Positions 35,549-43,358 of a stretch of 58,074 nucleotides of DNA are shown in pieces (the stretch's first letter is position 1; each line of letters starts with the position of its first letter). This DNA is from DASYML01 sp036399835. Its GTDB lineage: Bacteria; Acidobacteriota; Blastocatellia; Pyrinomonadales; Pyrinomonadaceae. The position numbers and the translations under genes are program-made. Below the pieces are notes generated by a model, which was given only the letters and a program-made list of their open reading frames with translations, made no database searches and was not told the origin of the DNA. Location: the NCBI GenBank assembly GCA_036399835.1, contig DASWMI010000019.1, positions 1 through 58,074 on the forward strand, in the 5' to 3' direction.

Positions 35549-36946
35549 TTAAACCTCTTCATCCCTCAAACGAGCGCGCGCCTCTTCAAGCGCTTCGGCG
35601 ACACGCTCGGGCGCAGTCCCGCCCGTCTGCGATTTGGTCGCCAGCGTCTGGTCCAGAGACAAAGCTTCGTAAACATCATCGCGAATCAGGGGCGAGGCTG
35701 TCTGTAACTTGTCGAGCGGGAGGTCCTCAAGCTCTACGCCGAGTCCTATGGCCTCCAGCACTATGCGCCCGGCCATCTCGTGCGCTTCGCGAAAAGGCAT
35801 CCCCCGTCGCACGAGGTAATCAGCCAACTCCGTCGCATTCATATAACCCTTCGAGGCAGCCTCGCGCACGCGCTCTTCGCGCACGCGCACATTGCCAAGC
35901 ACGGTGGCCGTGATGTCGAGCGAGGCCGCGGTCGTCTCAAAGGTATCAAAGACGGCCTCCTTATCCTCCTGCATGTCCTTGTTATAAGCGAGCGGCAGCC
36001 CCTTCAGTAGCGTGAGCAGCGCCATCGTGTGACCGAAGACGCGCGCAGCCTTGCCGCGCACCAGCTCCATCGAATCAGGATTCTTCTTCTGCGGCATCAG
36101 GCTCGACCCGGTCGCAACCGCGTCGCTCAACTCAAGGAAACCAAACTCTGTCGTGGCGTAGATAATGATGTCTTCGGCGAGCCGCGAGAGATGCATCATA
36201 ACGAGAGAGCACGCGCCAGCGAATTCGACGCAAAAGTCTCTGTCGCTGACGGCATCCAGACTGTTACGCGAGATACCCTCGAAGCCCAACTCGCGCGCCA
36301 CCCTCTCGCGGTCAATCCCGTAGGACGTACCCGCCAGCGCAGCAGACCCGAGCGGCATCACGTTGACGCGCCGCCTGGCTTCCCGAAGACGCTCGCCATC
36401 ACGCGCCAGCATCTCGAAATAGGCCAGACACCAGTGAGCGAAAAGCACTGGCTGTGCGCGCTGCAAGTGTGTATAGCCGGGAAGGACAGCCGACGTATGC
36501 TGCGCCGCCAGCTCAAGCAGAGAGCCTTGCGTGCGCCGCAGGCTGGCGAGCAGCCTGTCAATCGCCCAGCGCAGCCAGAGCCGCAGGTCCGTGGCGACCT
36601 GGTCGTTACGGCTGCGGCCCGTGTGTAACTTGCGCCCCGTGTCGCCGACCAGCTCTACAAGCCGCGCTTCGACAAACGAATGGACATCTTCGGCTGCCTT
36701 ATCATCAAGATAATCAGCATCCGCCAGCCCGCGCTCAAGAATAGTTTGAAGCCCGCTCTTGATAATCAGGGCCTCCTCGCGCGTCAGCACGCCAGCGCCG
36801 CTCAACCCCTCGCAGTGGGCCATGCTCGCGCGCACATCCGCCTCGAACAGTCTACGGTCAAACCCGAATGAGCGATTGAAGGCGACGAAACTCGCATCGG
36901 CCTCGCCCGTAAAGCGCCCACCCCACAGATTCTCAGACTTGCCCAT
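35549..36946 (-). CDS. argH: Argininosuccinate lyase
   Basis: Last enzyme of arginine synthesis, splitting argininosuccinate into arginine and fumarate; cytoplasmic homotetramer of 465 residues. It has LWGGRFTGEADASFVAFN at the N terminus, LHTGRSRNDQVATDLRLW, the substrate-site TSYGIDRERVARELGF region and the fumarase/lyase signature GSSLMPQKKNPD with the catalytic serine loop. GGAGG sits five bases before the ATG. It is divergent from argR, and the shared 165-bp gap carries ArgR-type operators, so it is probably repressed by arginine together with the plus-strand cluster. Confidence 0.96.
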   Translation of the reverse strand: MGKSENLWGGRFTGEADASFVAFNRSFGFDRRLFEADVRASMAHCEGLSGAGVLTREEALIIKSGLQTILERGLADADYLDDKAAEDVHSFVEARLVELVGDTGRKLHTGRSRNDQVATDLRLWLRWAIDRLLASLRRTQGSLLELAAQHTSAVLPGYTHLQRAQPVLFAHWCLAYFEMLARDGERLREARRRVNVMPLGSAALAGTSYGIDRERVARELGFEGISRNSLDAVSDRDFCVEFAGACSLVMMHLSRLAEDIIIYATTEFGFLELSDAVATGSSLMPQKKNPDSMELVRGKAARVFGHTMALLTLLKGLPLAYNKDMQEDKEAVFDTFETTAASLDITATVLGNVRVREERVREAASKGYMNATELADYLVRRGMPFREAHEMAGRIVLEAIGLGVELEDLPLDKLQTASPLIRDDVYEALSLDQTLATKSQTGGTAPERVAEALEEARARLRDEEV

Positions 36947-37035
36947 CGAGACCTCCGTCTAATGATTCCTCTTCATCCGTCCAATCATTCGTCCGCATTG
37001 TAAGATGCTCGCGGCCATTTGGAAGCGAAAAACGT

Positions 37036-37064
37036 TTGACGCCATGCATCTCACCTGCTATTTT
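37036..37064 (+). promoter_or_regulatory. Sigma70-type promoter for argR-argG cluster
   Basis: TTGACG at 37036-37041 and TATTTT at 37059-37064, spaced 17 bases. The -10 box overlaps the left edge of the palindromic operator pair, so bound ArgR would block it. Confidence 0.55.
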
Positions 37065-37102
37065 ATGCATCTATGCAATAATTATGCAAATTAGTTGCAT
37101 AA
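37062..37102. promoter_or_regulatory. Probable ArgR operator pair (ARG boxes)
   Basis: A perfect 8-bp inverted repeat TTATGCAA-N5-TTGCATAA lies at 37082-37102, and an imperfect relative (TTATGCA...TGCAATAA) at 37062-37079, about 20 bases away. Two tandem A/T-rich palindromes spaced about two helical turns apart between argH and argR are what ArgR hexamers usually bind. The core TGCA differs from the E. coli TGAAT half site. Confidence 0.65.
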
Positions 37103-37112
37103 GACATTGAAC

Positions 37113-37529
37113 ATGCAGAAAGAGCTACGACAGCAAAAGATATTGAATCTGATTCGCGCCAAGCGCGTCGGCACGCAGGAGGAATTGTCTGATTATCTTG
37201 AGCGTGCGGGTGTCGCCGCAACGCAATCGAGCGTCTCACGCGACCTGGAAGAGCTGGGTATAGTCAAGCATCAGGGCTATTACACGCTGCCGCAAGGCTC
37301 GCGCAAGGCTTCTGCGCGCGGGCTGTTGAGCCTGGATACGGCGGGCGAAGTTCTGGTCGTCGCCAAATGCGATCCCGGACTTGCTTCCGCCGTGGCCGTA
37401 GAGATTGACGGCGCGCAGATTGAAGAGATAGTCGGCACGCTGGCGGGTGAAGACACGATCTTCATCGCCGTCGAAGGGCGCAAGGCCCAGCGCGCGGTCA
37501 TCAAGAGAATCTGGGAGCTGTTTGGATAA
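37113..37529 (+). CDS. argR: Arginine repressor ArgR
   Basis: Arginine-sensing transcription factor of 138 residues. The N-terminal winged helix has TQEELSDYLERAGVAATQSSVS and RDLEELGIVK, with the SR recognition pair. The C-terminal hexamerisation and arginine-binding domain has DPGLASAVAVEID and GTLAGEDTIF, equivalent to GTIAGDDT of E. coli ArgR. I place the start at the ATG 37113; the TTG at 37095 lies inside the operator. It leads the plus-strand arginine cluster and so probably regulates itself and the neighbouring arg genes. Confidence 0.94.
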   Translation: MQKELRQQKILNLIRAKRVGTQEELSDYLERAGVAATQSSVSRDLEELGIVKHQGYYTLPQGSRKASARGLLSLDTAGEVLVVAKCDPGLASAVAVEIDGAQIEEIVGTLAGEDTIFIAVEGRKAQRAVIKRIWELFG

Positions 37530-37540
37530 AACAGACTCAT

Positions 37541-37632
37541 AGTCCGAGAGTCCGAGAGTCTGGAGTCAAAGGCCGAAAGACAAGTTTTTTGCTTTTGACT
37601 CTCGGACTCCCGGACTCTCAGACTCTGAGACT
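37541..37632. repeat. Intergenic tandem-word hairpin (AGTCCGAG words), argR-argG
   Basis: Left arm 37541-37570, right arm from 37594 to about 37632, built of AGTCCGAG/GACTCTCG words. 37576-37601 is identical to part of the livG-livF element. Right after it comes TTTTTAGGAG, giving both a T-run and the argG ribosome site, so it could attenuate argG. Confidence 0.75.
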
Positions 37633-37646
37633 TTTTAGGAGAGCGA

Positions 37647-38846
37647 GTGACGGAGAAGCAAATCAAAAAGATCGTGCTGGCTTATTCGGGCGGGCTGGAC
37701 ACGAGCGTGATGTTGCGCTGGTTGAAGGAGCGTTACGGCTGCGAGGTCGTCTGTTATTGCGCGGATGTGGGCCAGGGCGAAGAGTTGGAGGGGCTGGCGG
37801 CGAAGGCGCGAGCAGGCGGCGCGTCGAAGCTTTATATCGAAGACCTGCGCGAAGAGTTTGTCCGCGAATATGTCTGGACCGCTGTCAAGGCCAATGCTGT
37901 TTACGAGGGCGTCTATCTGCTCGGCACGAGCCTGGCGCGGCCCGTCATTGCCAGACGCCAGATAGAGATTGCGCGCAGGGAAGGCGCGGACGCGGTGGCC
38001 CACGGCGCGACCGGCAAGGGCAACGACCAGGTACGCTTCGAGCTGACTTACTATGCTCTGCAACCTGACATCAAGGTCGTCGCTCCCTGGCGCGAGTGGG
38101 AGTTTAAGGGACGCAGCGATCTCATCGCTTACGCCAGAGAGCACAGCATCCCCGTGACGGCGACCGTAGAGAAGCCCTATTCGACAGACAGAAATCTGAT
38201 GCACGTCTCTTACGAGGGCGGCATCCTCGAAGACCCATGGGCAGAGCCTCCGCCGGACATCTTTCAATTAACGAAAGCGCCTGAAGAGGCCAGGGCAGAG
38301 CCTGAGTATATAGAGATAGGCTTTGAGCAGGGCGAGCCTGTCGCTTTGAACGGAGAAAAGCGCGGGCCTGTCGCTCTGCTCGAAGCCCTCAACAGGATCG
38401 GCGGCGAGCACGGCATAGGCCGAGTTGATCTGGTCGAGAATCGCTTTGTCGGGATGAAGTCGCGGGGCGTTTATGAAACCCCCGGAGTGAGCATCCTGCA
38501 AGCGGCGCATCGCGCGCTCGAATCCATCACGCTCGACCGCGAAGTGATGCGGCTGCGCGATTCAATGGGCGTCAAGCTGGCCGAAAATATTTACTACGGC
38601 TTCTGGTTCTCGCCTGAGTTTGAACTGATGCGCGGGATGATTAACGAGACGCAGCAAAGCGTCACGGGCGACGTGCGTCTCAAGCTTTACAGGGGCAGCG
38701 CGACCGTTTTGGGCCGCCGCTCGCCCAACTCTCTCTACAGCGAAAAGCTGGCGACCTTCGAGGCCGAAGAGGTTTACAACCAGCGCGATGCCGAAGGCTT
38801 TATCAAGCTCAACGCGCTGCGCCTGCGACTGCAAGCAAGAGGTTAG
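37647..38846 (+). CDS. argG: Argininosuccinate synthase
   Basis: ATP-dependent ligase joining citrulline and aspartate; 399 residues, standard length. The PP-loop is VLAYSGGLDTSVMLRW at the N terminus; GATGKGNDQVRFELTYYAL and SDLIAYAREHSIPV are conserved substrate-binding regions. The start is GTG at 37647, with AGGAG five bases upstream and the N-terminal loop only a dozen residues in. It is preceded by the AGTCCGAG hairpin and followed by a terminator-like hairpin before the P-loop gene. Confidence 0.96.
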   Translation: MTEKQIKKIVLAYSGGLDTSVMLRWLKERYGCEVVCYCADVGQGEELEGLAAKARAGGASKLYIEDLREEFVREYVWTAVKANAVYEGVYLLGTSLARPVIARRQIEIARREGADAVAHGATGKGNDQVRFELTYYALQPDIKVVAPWREWEFKGRSDLIAYAREHSIPVTATVEKPYSTDRNLMHVSYEGGILEDPWAEPPPDIFQLTKAPEEARAEPEYIEIGFEQGEPVALNGEKRGPVALLEALNRIGGEHGIGRVDLVENRFVGMKSRGVYETPGVSILQAAHRALESITLDREVMRLRDSMGVKLAENIYYGFWFSPEFELMRGMINETQQSVTGDVRLKLYRGSATVLGRRSPNSLYSEKLATFEAEEVYNQRDAEGFIKLNALRLRLQARG

Positions 38847-38921
38847 AGGCCGGAAGCCGGAGAGGTTAGTCAAACCCTTTTCTGACTAATCTCTCCGGCC
38901 TTTCACCTCCGGCCTCTTTTT
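38846..38921 (+). terminator. Hairpin with T-tract after argG
   Basis: Arms from 38846 to about 38874 and from 38881 to 38916, made of GAGGCCGG/CCGGAGAG words, with the apex AAACCCTTTT. The left arm begins at the last base of the argG stop codon. CTTTTTCTTT follows the right arm, so it reads as an intrinsic terminator or partial terminator within the cluster, just ahead of the AAGGAG of the next gene. Confidence 0.65.
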
Positions 38922-38942
38922 CTTTCAAGGAGACGGACGAGC

Positions 38943-40004
38943 ATGAAGGATGTGATTTGTACGACGCCCGTGATGGTTGTCGAAGCGGATAAGATCGGGT
39001 CGGCGGTTTCGCCGCTCGGTCTGCCAAAGACTCTCGGAGTGGTCCAGAAGTGCGCGGGCACGCGCGCGGGCGATGTCGTGGTCGTGCGCACTTTGACAGA
39101 CAGCGCGACCTACAACCAGCTTGAGCTGCCGACCGGCAGGCTCGCCAAGATTAATCCGGGCGAAGTGCTCGTCGGAGTGCTCGGGCGCAGGCGCGCTCTA
39201 AAAGGTTTCGTCGGCGAGCTGCCGGAAGATGTGAGGGCCGGAGACAGGTTGCACATCCTGAACATGGGCGGCGTGATAGGCCGCTGCACGGGCCATCATT
39301 CGAGCCTCAGCGATGCGATTGCCGTAGAGGTCATAGGGCTGGCCTGCAACGAACAGGGGCGAGTGCTCAACATCGCGGACGTGGCCCTGCCGCTGCGTTA
39401 TGAGCTGGACCAGACGGCTCCTCTCGTGCTCGTCGCGGGGACATGCATGAACAGCGGCAAGACTTTCGCGGCGACCGAGCTAATCAAGCAGGCGACGCGC
39501 AGGGGAATGAAGGTGGCGGCGGCGAAGCTGTCGGGCGTCGCCTGCCTGCGCGATACGCTCAACATGGCGGATCACGGCGCTATCGCGACCGCCAGTTTTC
39601 TGGATTGCGGCCTGCCTTCGACGGTCGGCGCGGGCGATCTTGCGCCCGTCGCCAAAGCAATCATCGCGCGTCTTAATGAGGTCGCGCCGGATGTGATTGT
39701 CATCGAGCTGGGAGACGGTATCCTCGGCGGCTATGCGGTGGATTCCGTCTTCGATGATTCTCAGTTGAGGGAGGCGACCGCCGCGCTTGTCTTCTGCGCC
39801 TCGGATTATGTAGGGGCATGGGGCGGGATAGAGTTGTTTCGTCGTCGCGGCCTCAAGGTTGATGTCATCACAGGCTCCGTGACGGATTCGCAGATGGGCC
39901 AGGACTACATCGAAAAAGAGTTCGGCGTCCCCGCAGGCAACGCCAGACGCGACGGCACACGCCTGTTTGAAATCGTGCGGAAAAGACTGGAATCTGGGGT
40001 CTAA
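38943..40004 (+). CDS. P-loop protein of unknown function inside the arginine cluster (DUF1611/DgcN-like?)
   Basis: Protein of 353 residues that I cannot assign firmly. Residues 1-155 look like a beta-rich domain (DVVVVRTLTDSATYNQLELP, GEVLVGVLGRRRAL). Residues about 158-350 form a P-loop domain: VAGTCMNSGKT with G166...K173-T, then MKVAAAKLSGVACLRD, and a Walker B-like DVIVIELGDGILGGYAV. The layout recalls the C-terminal P-loop domain of DUF1611 proteins, whose member DgcN N-acetylates D-glutamate, and more distantly MobB; the similarity is by eye and weak. It stands between argG and argC, on the same strand, with an AAGGAG site before the ATG. No N-acetylglutamate synthase or acetylcitrulline deacetylase is visible nearby, so it is a candidate for one of these jobs (inference). 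Its last codons lie in a repeat arm. Confidence 0.8.
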   Translation: MKDVICTTPVMVVEADKIGSAVSPLGLPKTLGVVQKCAGTRAGDVVVVRTLTDSATYNQLELPTGRLAKINPGEVLVGVLGRRRALKGFVGELPEDVRAGDRLHILNMGGVIGRCTGHHSSLSDAIAVEVIGLACNEQGRVLNIADVALPLRYELDQTAPLVLVAGTCMNSGKTFAATELIKQATRRGMKVAAAKLSGVACLRDTLNMADHGAIATASFLDCGLPSTVGAGDLAPVAKAIIARLNEVAPDVIVIELGDGILGGYAVDSVFDDSQLREATAALVFCASDYVGAWGGIELFRRRGLKVDVITGSVTDSQMGQDYIEKEFGVPAGNARRDGTRLFEIVRKRLESGV

Positions 40005-40071
40005 GAGTCAGGAGTCAAAGGCATCAAGACTTTATTTGGCTTTTGACTCCAGACTCCAGACTCTCAGACTG
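39992..40071. repeat. Intergenic tandem-word hairpin (AGTCTGG words), P-loop gene-argC
   Basis: Arms 39992-40020 and 40043-40071, 29 bases each. The left arm runs into the P-loop gene and encodes its last few residues and the stop codon. Words and apex (GGAGTCAAA ... TTTGACTCC) match the argR-argG and livG-livF elements, so this is a third member of that subfamily. Confidence 0.72.
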
Positions 40072-40080
40072 TTTATTAAG

Positions 40081-41109
40081 ATGAAGATAAAAGTCGGCAT
40101 CTTTGGTGGTTCGGGTTATGGCGGGGCGGAGCTTTTGCGTCTGCTGCTGTTGCACGAGTCTGTCGAGGTCGCGCTGGTGACGGCGAACGAGCACGCGGGC
40201 AAGAGCGTCGGCGAAGTTCACAGGAATCTTTACGGGCTGACCGGGTTGAGATTCGAGCGCGCGCCGGAAGACCTCTCGGAGTTGAGCGGGTTGGATTGCC
40301 TGTTTCTAGCCTTGCCGCACGGGCAGGCGATGTCGATTGCGCCGCAGTTGCCTTCGGGGCTCAAGGTGATAGACCTTTCGGGCGATTTTCGCTTACGTGA
40401 ACGCGCTTTGTTTGAAGAGCACTACGGGCGCGAGCACACGGCCATAGAGATGCAGGGCGAATTTGTTTACGGGCTAACGGAGACGAACCGCGAAGCCATA
40501 CGGCAGGCGCGGTTGATAGGCAATCCGGGTTGCTTTGCGACCGCCACGCTGTTGGGGCTTGCCCCGCTCGTCGCGGAGAATCTATTGAGCGGGCGCATTA
40601 TCGTTGATGCCAAGACGGGTTCTTCAGGCTCCGGCGCAAAGCCCGCCGCCAACACGCACCACCCGCAGCGTATGAACTCTTTTTACGCCTACAAGCCTTT
40701 CACGCATCAACACGTGCCCGAGATAGAACAGGAATTGCGAAGGGTCGGCGATTGGTCCAGCGAGTTGGTCTTCATGACACATAGCCTGCCCGTCGCGCGC
40801 GGCATCTTCGCCTCCATCTATGTCGAAACCAGAAGCGAGCTAAACGTGGAGCAGGTGCGAGAGCTGTTCGTGCGCTTTTACCGGGACTCTTTCTTTATCC
40901 GACTGGTCGAAGGCTCCCCGGACATCAACTGGGTCAAGACGACGAACTTTTGCGACATAGGATTTGCCGCGAGAGGACGCCAACTGGTCGTCTTCTCAGC
41001 ATTAGATAATCTGGTCAAGGGCGCTGCGGGCCAGGCCGTGCAGAATATGAACCTGATGTTCGGTCTTGACGAAAAGAAAGGGCTGATCTTGACAGGCAGT
41101 AATCCATAA
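40081..41109 (+). CDS. argC: N-acetyl-gamma-glutamyl-phosphate reductase
   Basis: NADPH-dependent reductase of 342 residues, third step of the acetylated arginine route. The start at 40081 gives the Rossmann motif KVGIFGGSGYGGAELLRLL. The catalytic cysteine is in IGNPGCFATA; the substrate-binding region is KTGSSGSGAKPAANTHHPQ. The open frame from 39967 passes through the hairpin and is rejected. No good ribosome site precedes the ATG. Stop and next start overlap as TAATG, coupling it to argD. Confidence 0.95.
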   Translation: MKIKVGIFGGSGYGGAELLRLLLLHESVEVALVTANEHAGKSVGEVHRNLYGLTGLRFERAPEDLSELSGLDCLFLALPHGQAMSIAPQLPSGLKVIDLSGDFRLRERALFEEHYGREHTAIEMQGEFVYGLTETNREAIRQARLIGNPGCFATATLLGLAPLVAENLLSGRIIVDAKTGSSGSGAKPAANTHHPQRMNSFYAYKPFTHQHVPEIEQELRRVGDWSSELVFMTHSLPVARGIFASIYVETRSELNVEQVRELFVRFYRDSFFIRLVEGSPDINWVKTTNFCDIGFAARGRQLVVFSALDNLVKGAAGQAVQNMNLMFGLDEKKGLILTGSNP

Positions 41110-42305
41110 TGACGACGACGCTTAAAAAGTTTGAAGGGATTGCCGCATCGGAAGAGCGTTTCCAGTTGGCGACTTATAAGAAGATGCCTGTCGCTGCCGA
41201 GCGCGGCGCGGGCGTCTGGATTTACACGTCCGAGGGCGAGCGGTATCTGGATTTGTATGGCGGGCATGCCGTCGCTGCGACGGGCCATTGTCACCCGCAC
41301 GTGGTCGAGGCTCTTCAGGCACAGTCTGCGCAGCTTCTCTTCTATTCCAACCTCGTCTATTCGAGTATGCGTGCGCGTGCGGCGGAAAAGCTGGTCCAGC
41401 TCGCCCCCGCGCAGTTGACCAGAGCCTTCTTCTGCAACTCTGGGACGGAAGCCAACGAGAATGCCATGCGTATGGCGCGGCTCGTGACCCGCAGGGAGAA
41501 GATTATTACTTTCACGGGCGGGTTTCACGGGCGAACGGCGGATGCCATCAGCGCGACGGCGCTCGGCAAGTATAGAGAGCTTGGGAAGCCGAATGTGCCG
41601 GGCCACCTCTTCGCGGAGTTTGGAGAGATTGAATCCGTGCGTCGGCTGGCGGATGAAACGGTCGCGGGTCTTATGCTTGAGCCTGTCCAATCGATGGCGG
41701 GCGTGCGCGTGGCCGGGCCGGAATTTTACAGAGCCTTGCGAGAGCTTTGCGACGAGCATGGCATCTTTCTGATTTATGACGAGGTGCAGACGGGCATCGG
41801 ACGCACGGGCGAGTGGTTCTTCGCCGGGAGCGAGGTTGGCGGCTCTGTCGTGCCTGACATCATCACGCTGGCGAAGGCTCTCGGGAGCGGCGTTCCCGTC
41901 GGCGCTTGCCTGGTTAACGAGCGCGTCGCCGAGTTCATCAGGGAGAATGACCTGGGGACGACTTTTGGCGGCGGGATGCTGGCGATGGCGGCAGTCTGCG
42001 CGACGCTCGAAGCGATTGAGATGGACCGGATGCTTGAGAACGTCAGAGAGATTGAAAGCTATTTGCGCGAGCAGTTGAAGCATATTCCGCAAGTCGTCCG
42101 CGTGCGCGGGCTGGGGCTGCTGCTCGGCATAGAGTTCAAGGAAAGGGCCGCGCTCGTCCATCAGGCTCTGCTTGAGCGAAAAATCATAACAGGCACTTCG
42201 AGCGACCCGCACGTGCTCAGGCTCTTGCCTCCGCTCTGCTTAAAAAGGGAAGAGTGCGATTTGCTGGTCGAAGCCTTGAAGGAAGTGTTGGCGGGCAGGC
42301 CATAA
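41109..42305 (+). CDS. argD: Acetylornithine aminotransferase family protein
   Basis: PLP enzyme of 398 residues converting acetylglutamate semialdehyde to acetylornithine. Family marks: GHCHPHVVEALQAQ, FFCNSGTEANENAMRMAR, FTGGFHGRT, the cofactor aspartate in LIYDEVQTGIGRTG, and the Schiff-base lysine in ITLAKALGSGVPVGA. Its 1-bp overlap with argC and position before the carbamoyltransferase support the ArgD assignment over other ornithine-type aminotransferases. In an acylated pathway it may accept acetyl or succinyl substrates. Confidence 0.93.
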   Translation: MTTTLKKFEGIAASEERFQLATYKKMPVAAERGAGVWIYTSEGERYLDLYGGHAVAATGHCHPHVVEALQAQSAQLLFYSNLVYSSMRARAAEKLVQLAPAQLTRAFFCNSGTEANENAMRMARLVTRREKIITFTGGFHGRTADAISATALGKYRELGKPNVPGHLFAEFGEIESVRRLADETVAGLMLEPVQSMAGVRVAGPEFYRALRELCDEHGIFLIYDEVQTGIGRTGEWFFAGSEVGGSVVPDIITLAKALGSGVPVGACLVNERVAEFIRENDLGTTFGGGMLAMAAVCATLEAIEMDRMLENVREIESYLREQLKHIPQVVRVRGLGLLLGIEFKERAALVHQALLERKIITGTSSDPHVLRLLPPLCLKREECDLLVEALKEVLAGRP

Positions 42306-42344
42306 ATGGAAAAGATTTTACGGGTCAAAGACGAGTTTTAGGCT

Positions 42345-43355
42345 ATGACGAGAGATTTTCTCACAACGGCGGACTTTTCGCGCAGAGAGCTTGAGGAGTT
42401 GATCGAATCGGCGCTCAGGTTCAAGCGCGGAGCTGAAATGGGCAGGCCGCTGGCGGGCCGTTCCGTGGCGCTCGTCTTCTTTAATCCAAGCTTGCGTACA
42501 CGCGCTTCTATGCAGGTCGGCGTCTACGAGCTTGGCGGCAATGCTGTCGTGCTTGAGCCGGGCGGGACGAGTTGGACTTTAGAGCACCGCGAAGGCGTCG
42601 TGATGGATGCCGATAAAACAGAGCATGTCGCCGAATTTGTACGCGTGCTCGGTAGATACTGCGCGGCGATTGGCGTGCGTACCTTCGCCGCGCTCAAAGA
42701 CTGGGAAGAAGAGCGGCGCGACCCCGTCCTCAAGGCTTTCGCACGGTACGCGGAAGTGCCCATTATCAATCTCGAATCCGCCATGCATCATCCGTGTCAG
42801 GCGTTGGCGGACATGATGACTGTGCGTGAGAAGCTTGGCGATGGCAAAAAGAGAGTCCTGCTCACATGGGCCTGGCATCCTAAGCCTTTGCCTATGGCCG
42901 TGCCCAATAGCTTCGCGCTCGCGGCGGCGCAGATGGGACACGACCTGACCATCGCGCACCCCTCGGGCTACGCGCTTGACGAAGAGCTGATAGGCCAGAT
43001 TGAAAGCATTACAAGAAGCGCGGGCGGAAGCCTTGAGCTGACGCGCGATGTGGACCAGGCTTTTGAAGGCGCGCAGGTCGTCTATGCCAAGAGCTGGGGG
43101 AGCAAAGACTATTACGGCTCGCCCGCCAACGACATCATTGAGCGCGAAGCTTATCGCGCTCAATGGATGGTTGACGAGCAGAAGATGCAGCGCACAGATA
43201 GCGCCCTCTTCATGCACTGCCTGCCCGTGCGCCGCAACGTCATCGTCACGGACGGCGTGATAGATTCCCCCGCGTCCGTCGTCATTGACGAAGCCGAAAA
43301 TCGCCTCCACGCGCAGAAAGCCGTGATGGCGTTGCTTCTCAATCGTCAATCTTAA
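42345..43355 (+). CDS. argF': N-acetylornithine (or N-succinylornithine) carbamoyltransferase
   Basis: Transcarbamylase of 336 residues that closely follows the Xanthomonas N-acetyl-L-ornithine carbamoyltransferase rather than classical OTCase. Carbamoyl-phosphate loop FFNPSLRTRASMQVG; HHPCQALADMMTV; the AOTCase-type LLTWAWHPKPLPMAVPNS in place of the ordinary OTCase region; and YAKSWGSKDYYG, MHCLPVRRNV and DEAENRLHAQKAVMA near the end. The WTLEH segment aligns with WPIEF, which carries the Glu92 linked to acetyl specificity, so I favour AOTCase; a succinyl enzyme cannot be excluded. The consequence is that acyl-citrulline must be deacylated before ArgG. Confidence 0.92.
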   Translation: MTRDFLTTADFSRRELEELIESALRFKRGAEMGRPLAGRSVALVFFNPSLRTRASMQVGVYELGGNAVVLEPGGTSWTLEHREGVVMDADKTEHVAEFVRVLGRYCAAIGVRTFAALKDWEEERRDPVLKAFARYAEVPIINLESAMHHPCQALADMMTVREKLGDGKKRVLLTWAWHPKPLPMAVPNSFALAAAQMGHDLTIAHPSGYALDEELIGQIESITRSAGGSLELTRDVDQAFEGAQVVYAKSWGSKDYYGSPANDIIEREAYRAQWMVDEQKMQRTDSALFMHCLPVRRNVIVTDGVIDSPASVVIDEAENRLHAQKAVMALLLNRQS

Positions 43356-43358
43356 AGC

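Noticed and set aside
37541..37632. Tandem AGTCCGAG words considered as a CRISPR array
   Set aside because: Units are 8 bases, contiguous and inverted around a loop; there are no spacers or cas genes.
40878..42212. 444-residue minus-strand open frame across argC and argD
   Set aside because: It lies opposite two clear, conserved arg genes and its translation shows no family features; GC-rich codon bias creates such shadows.
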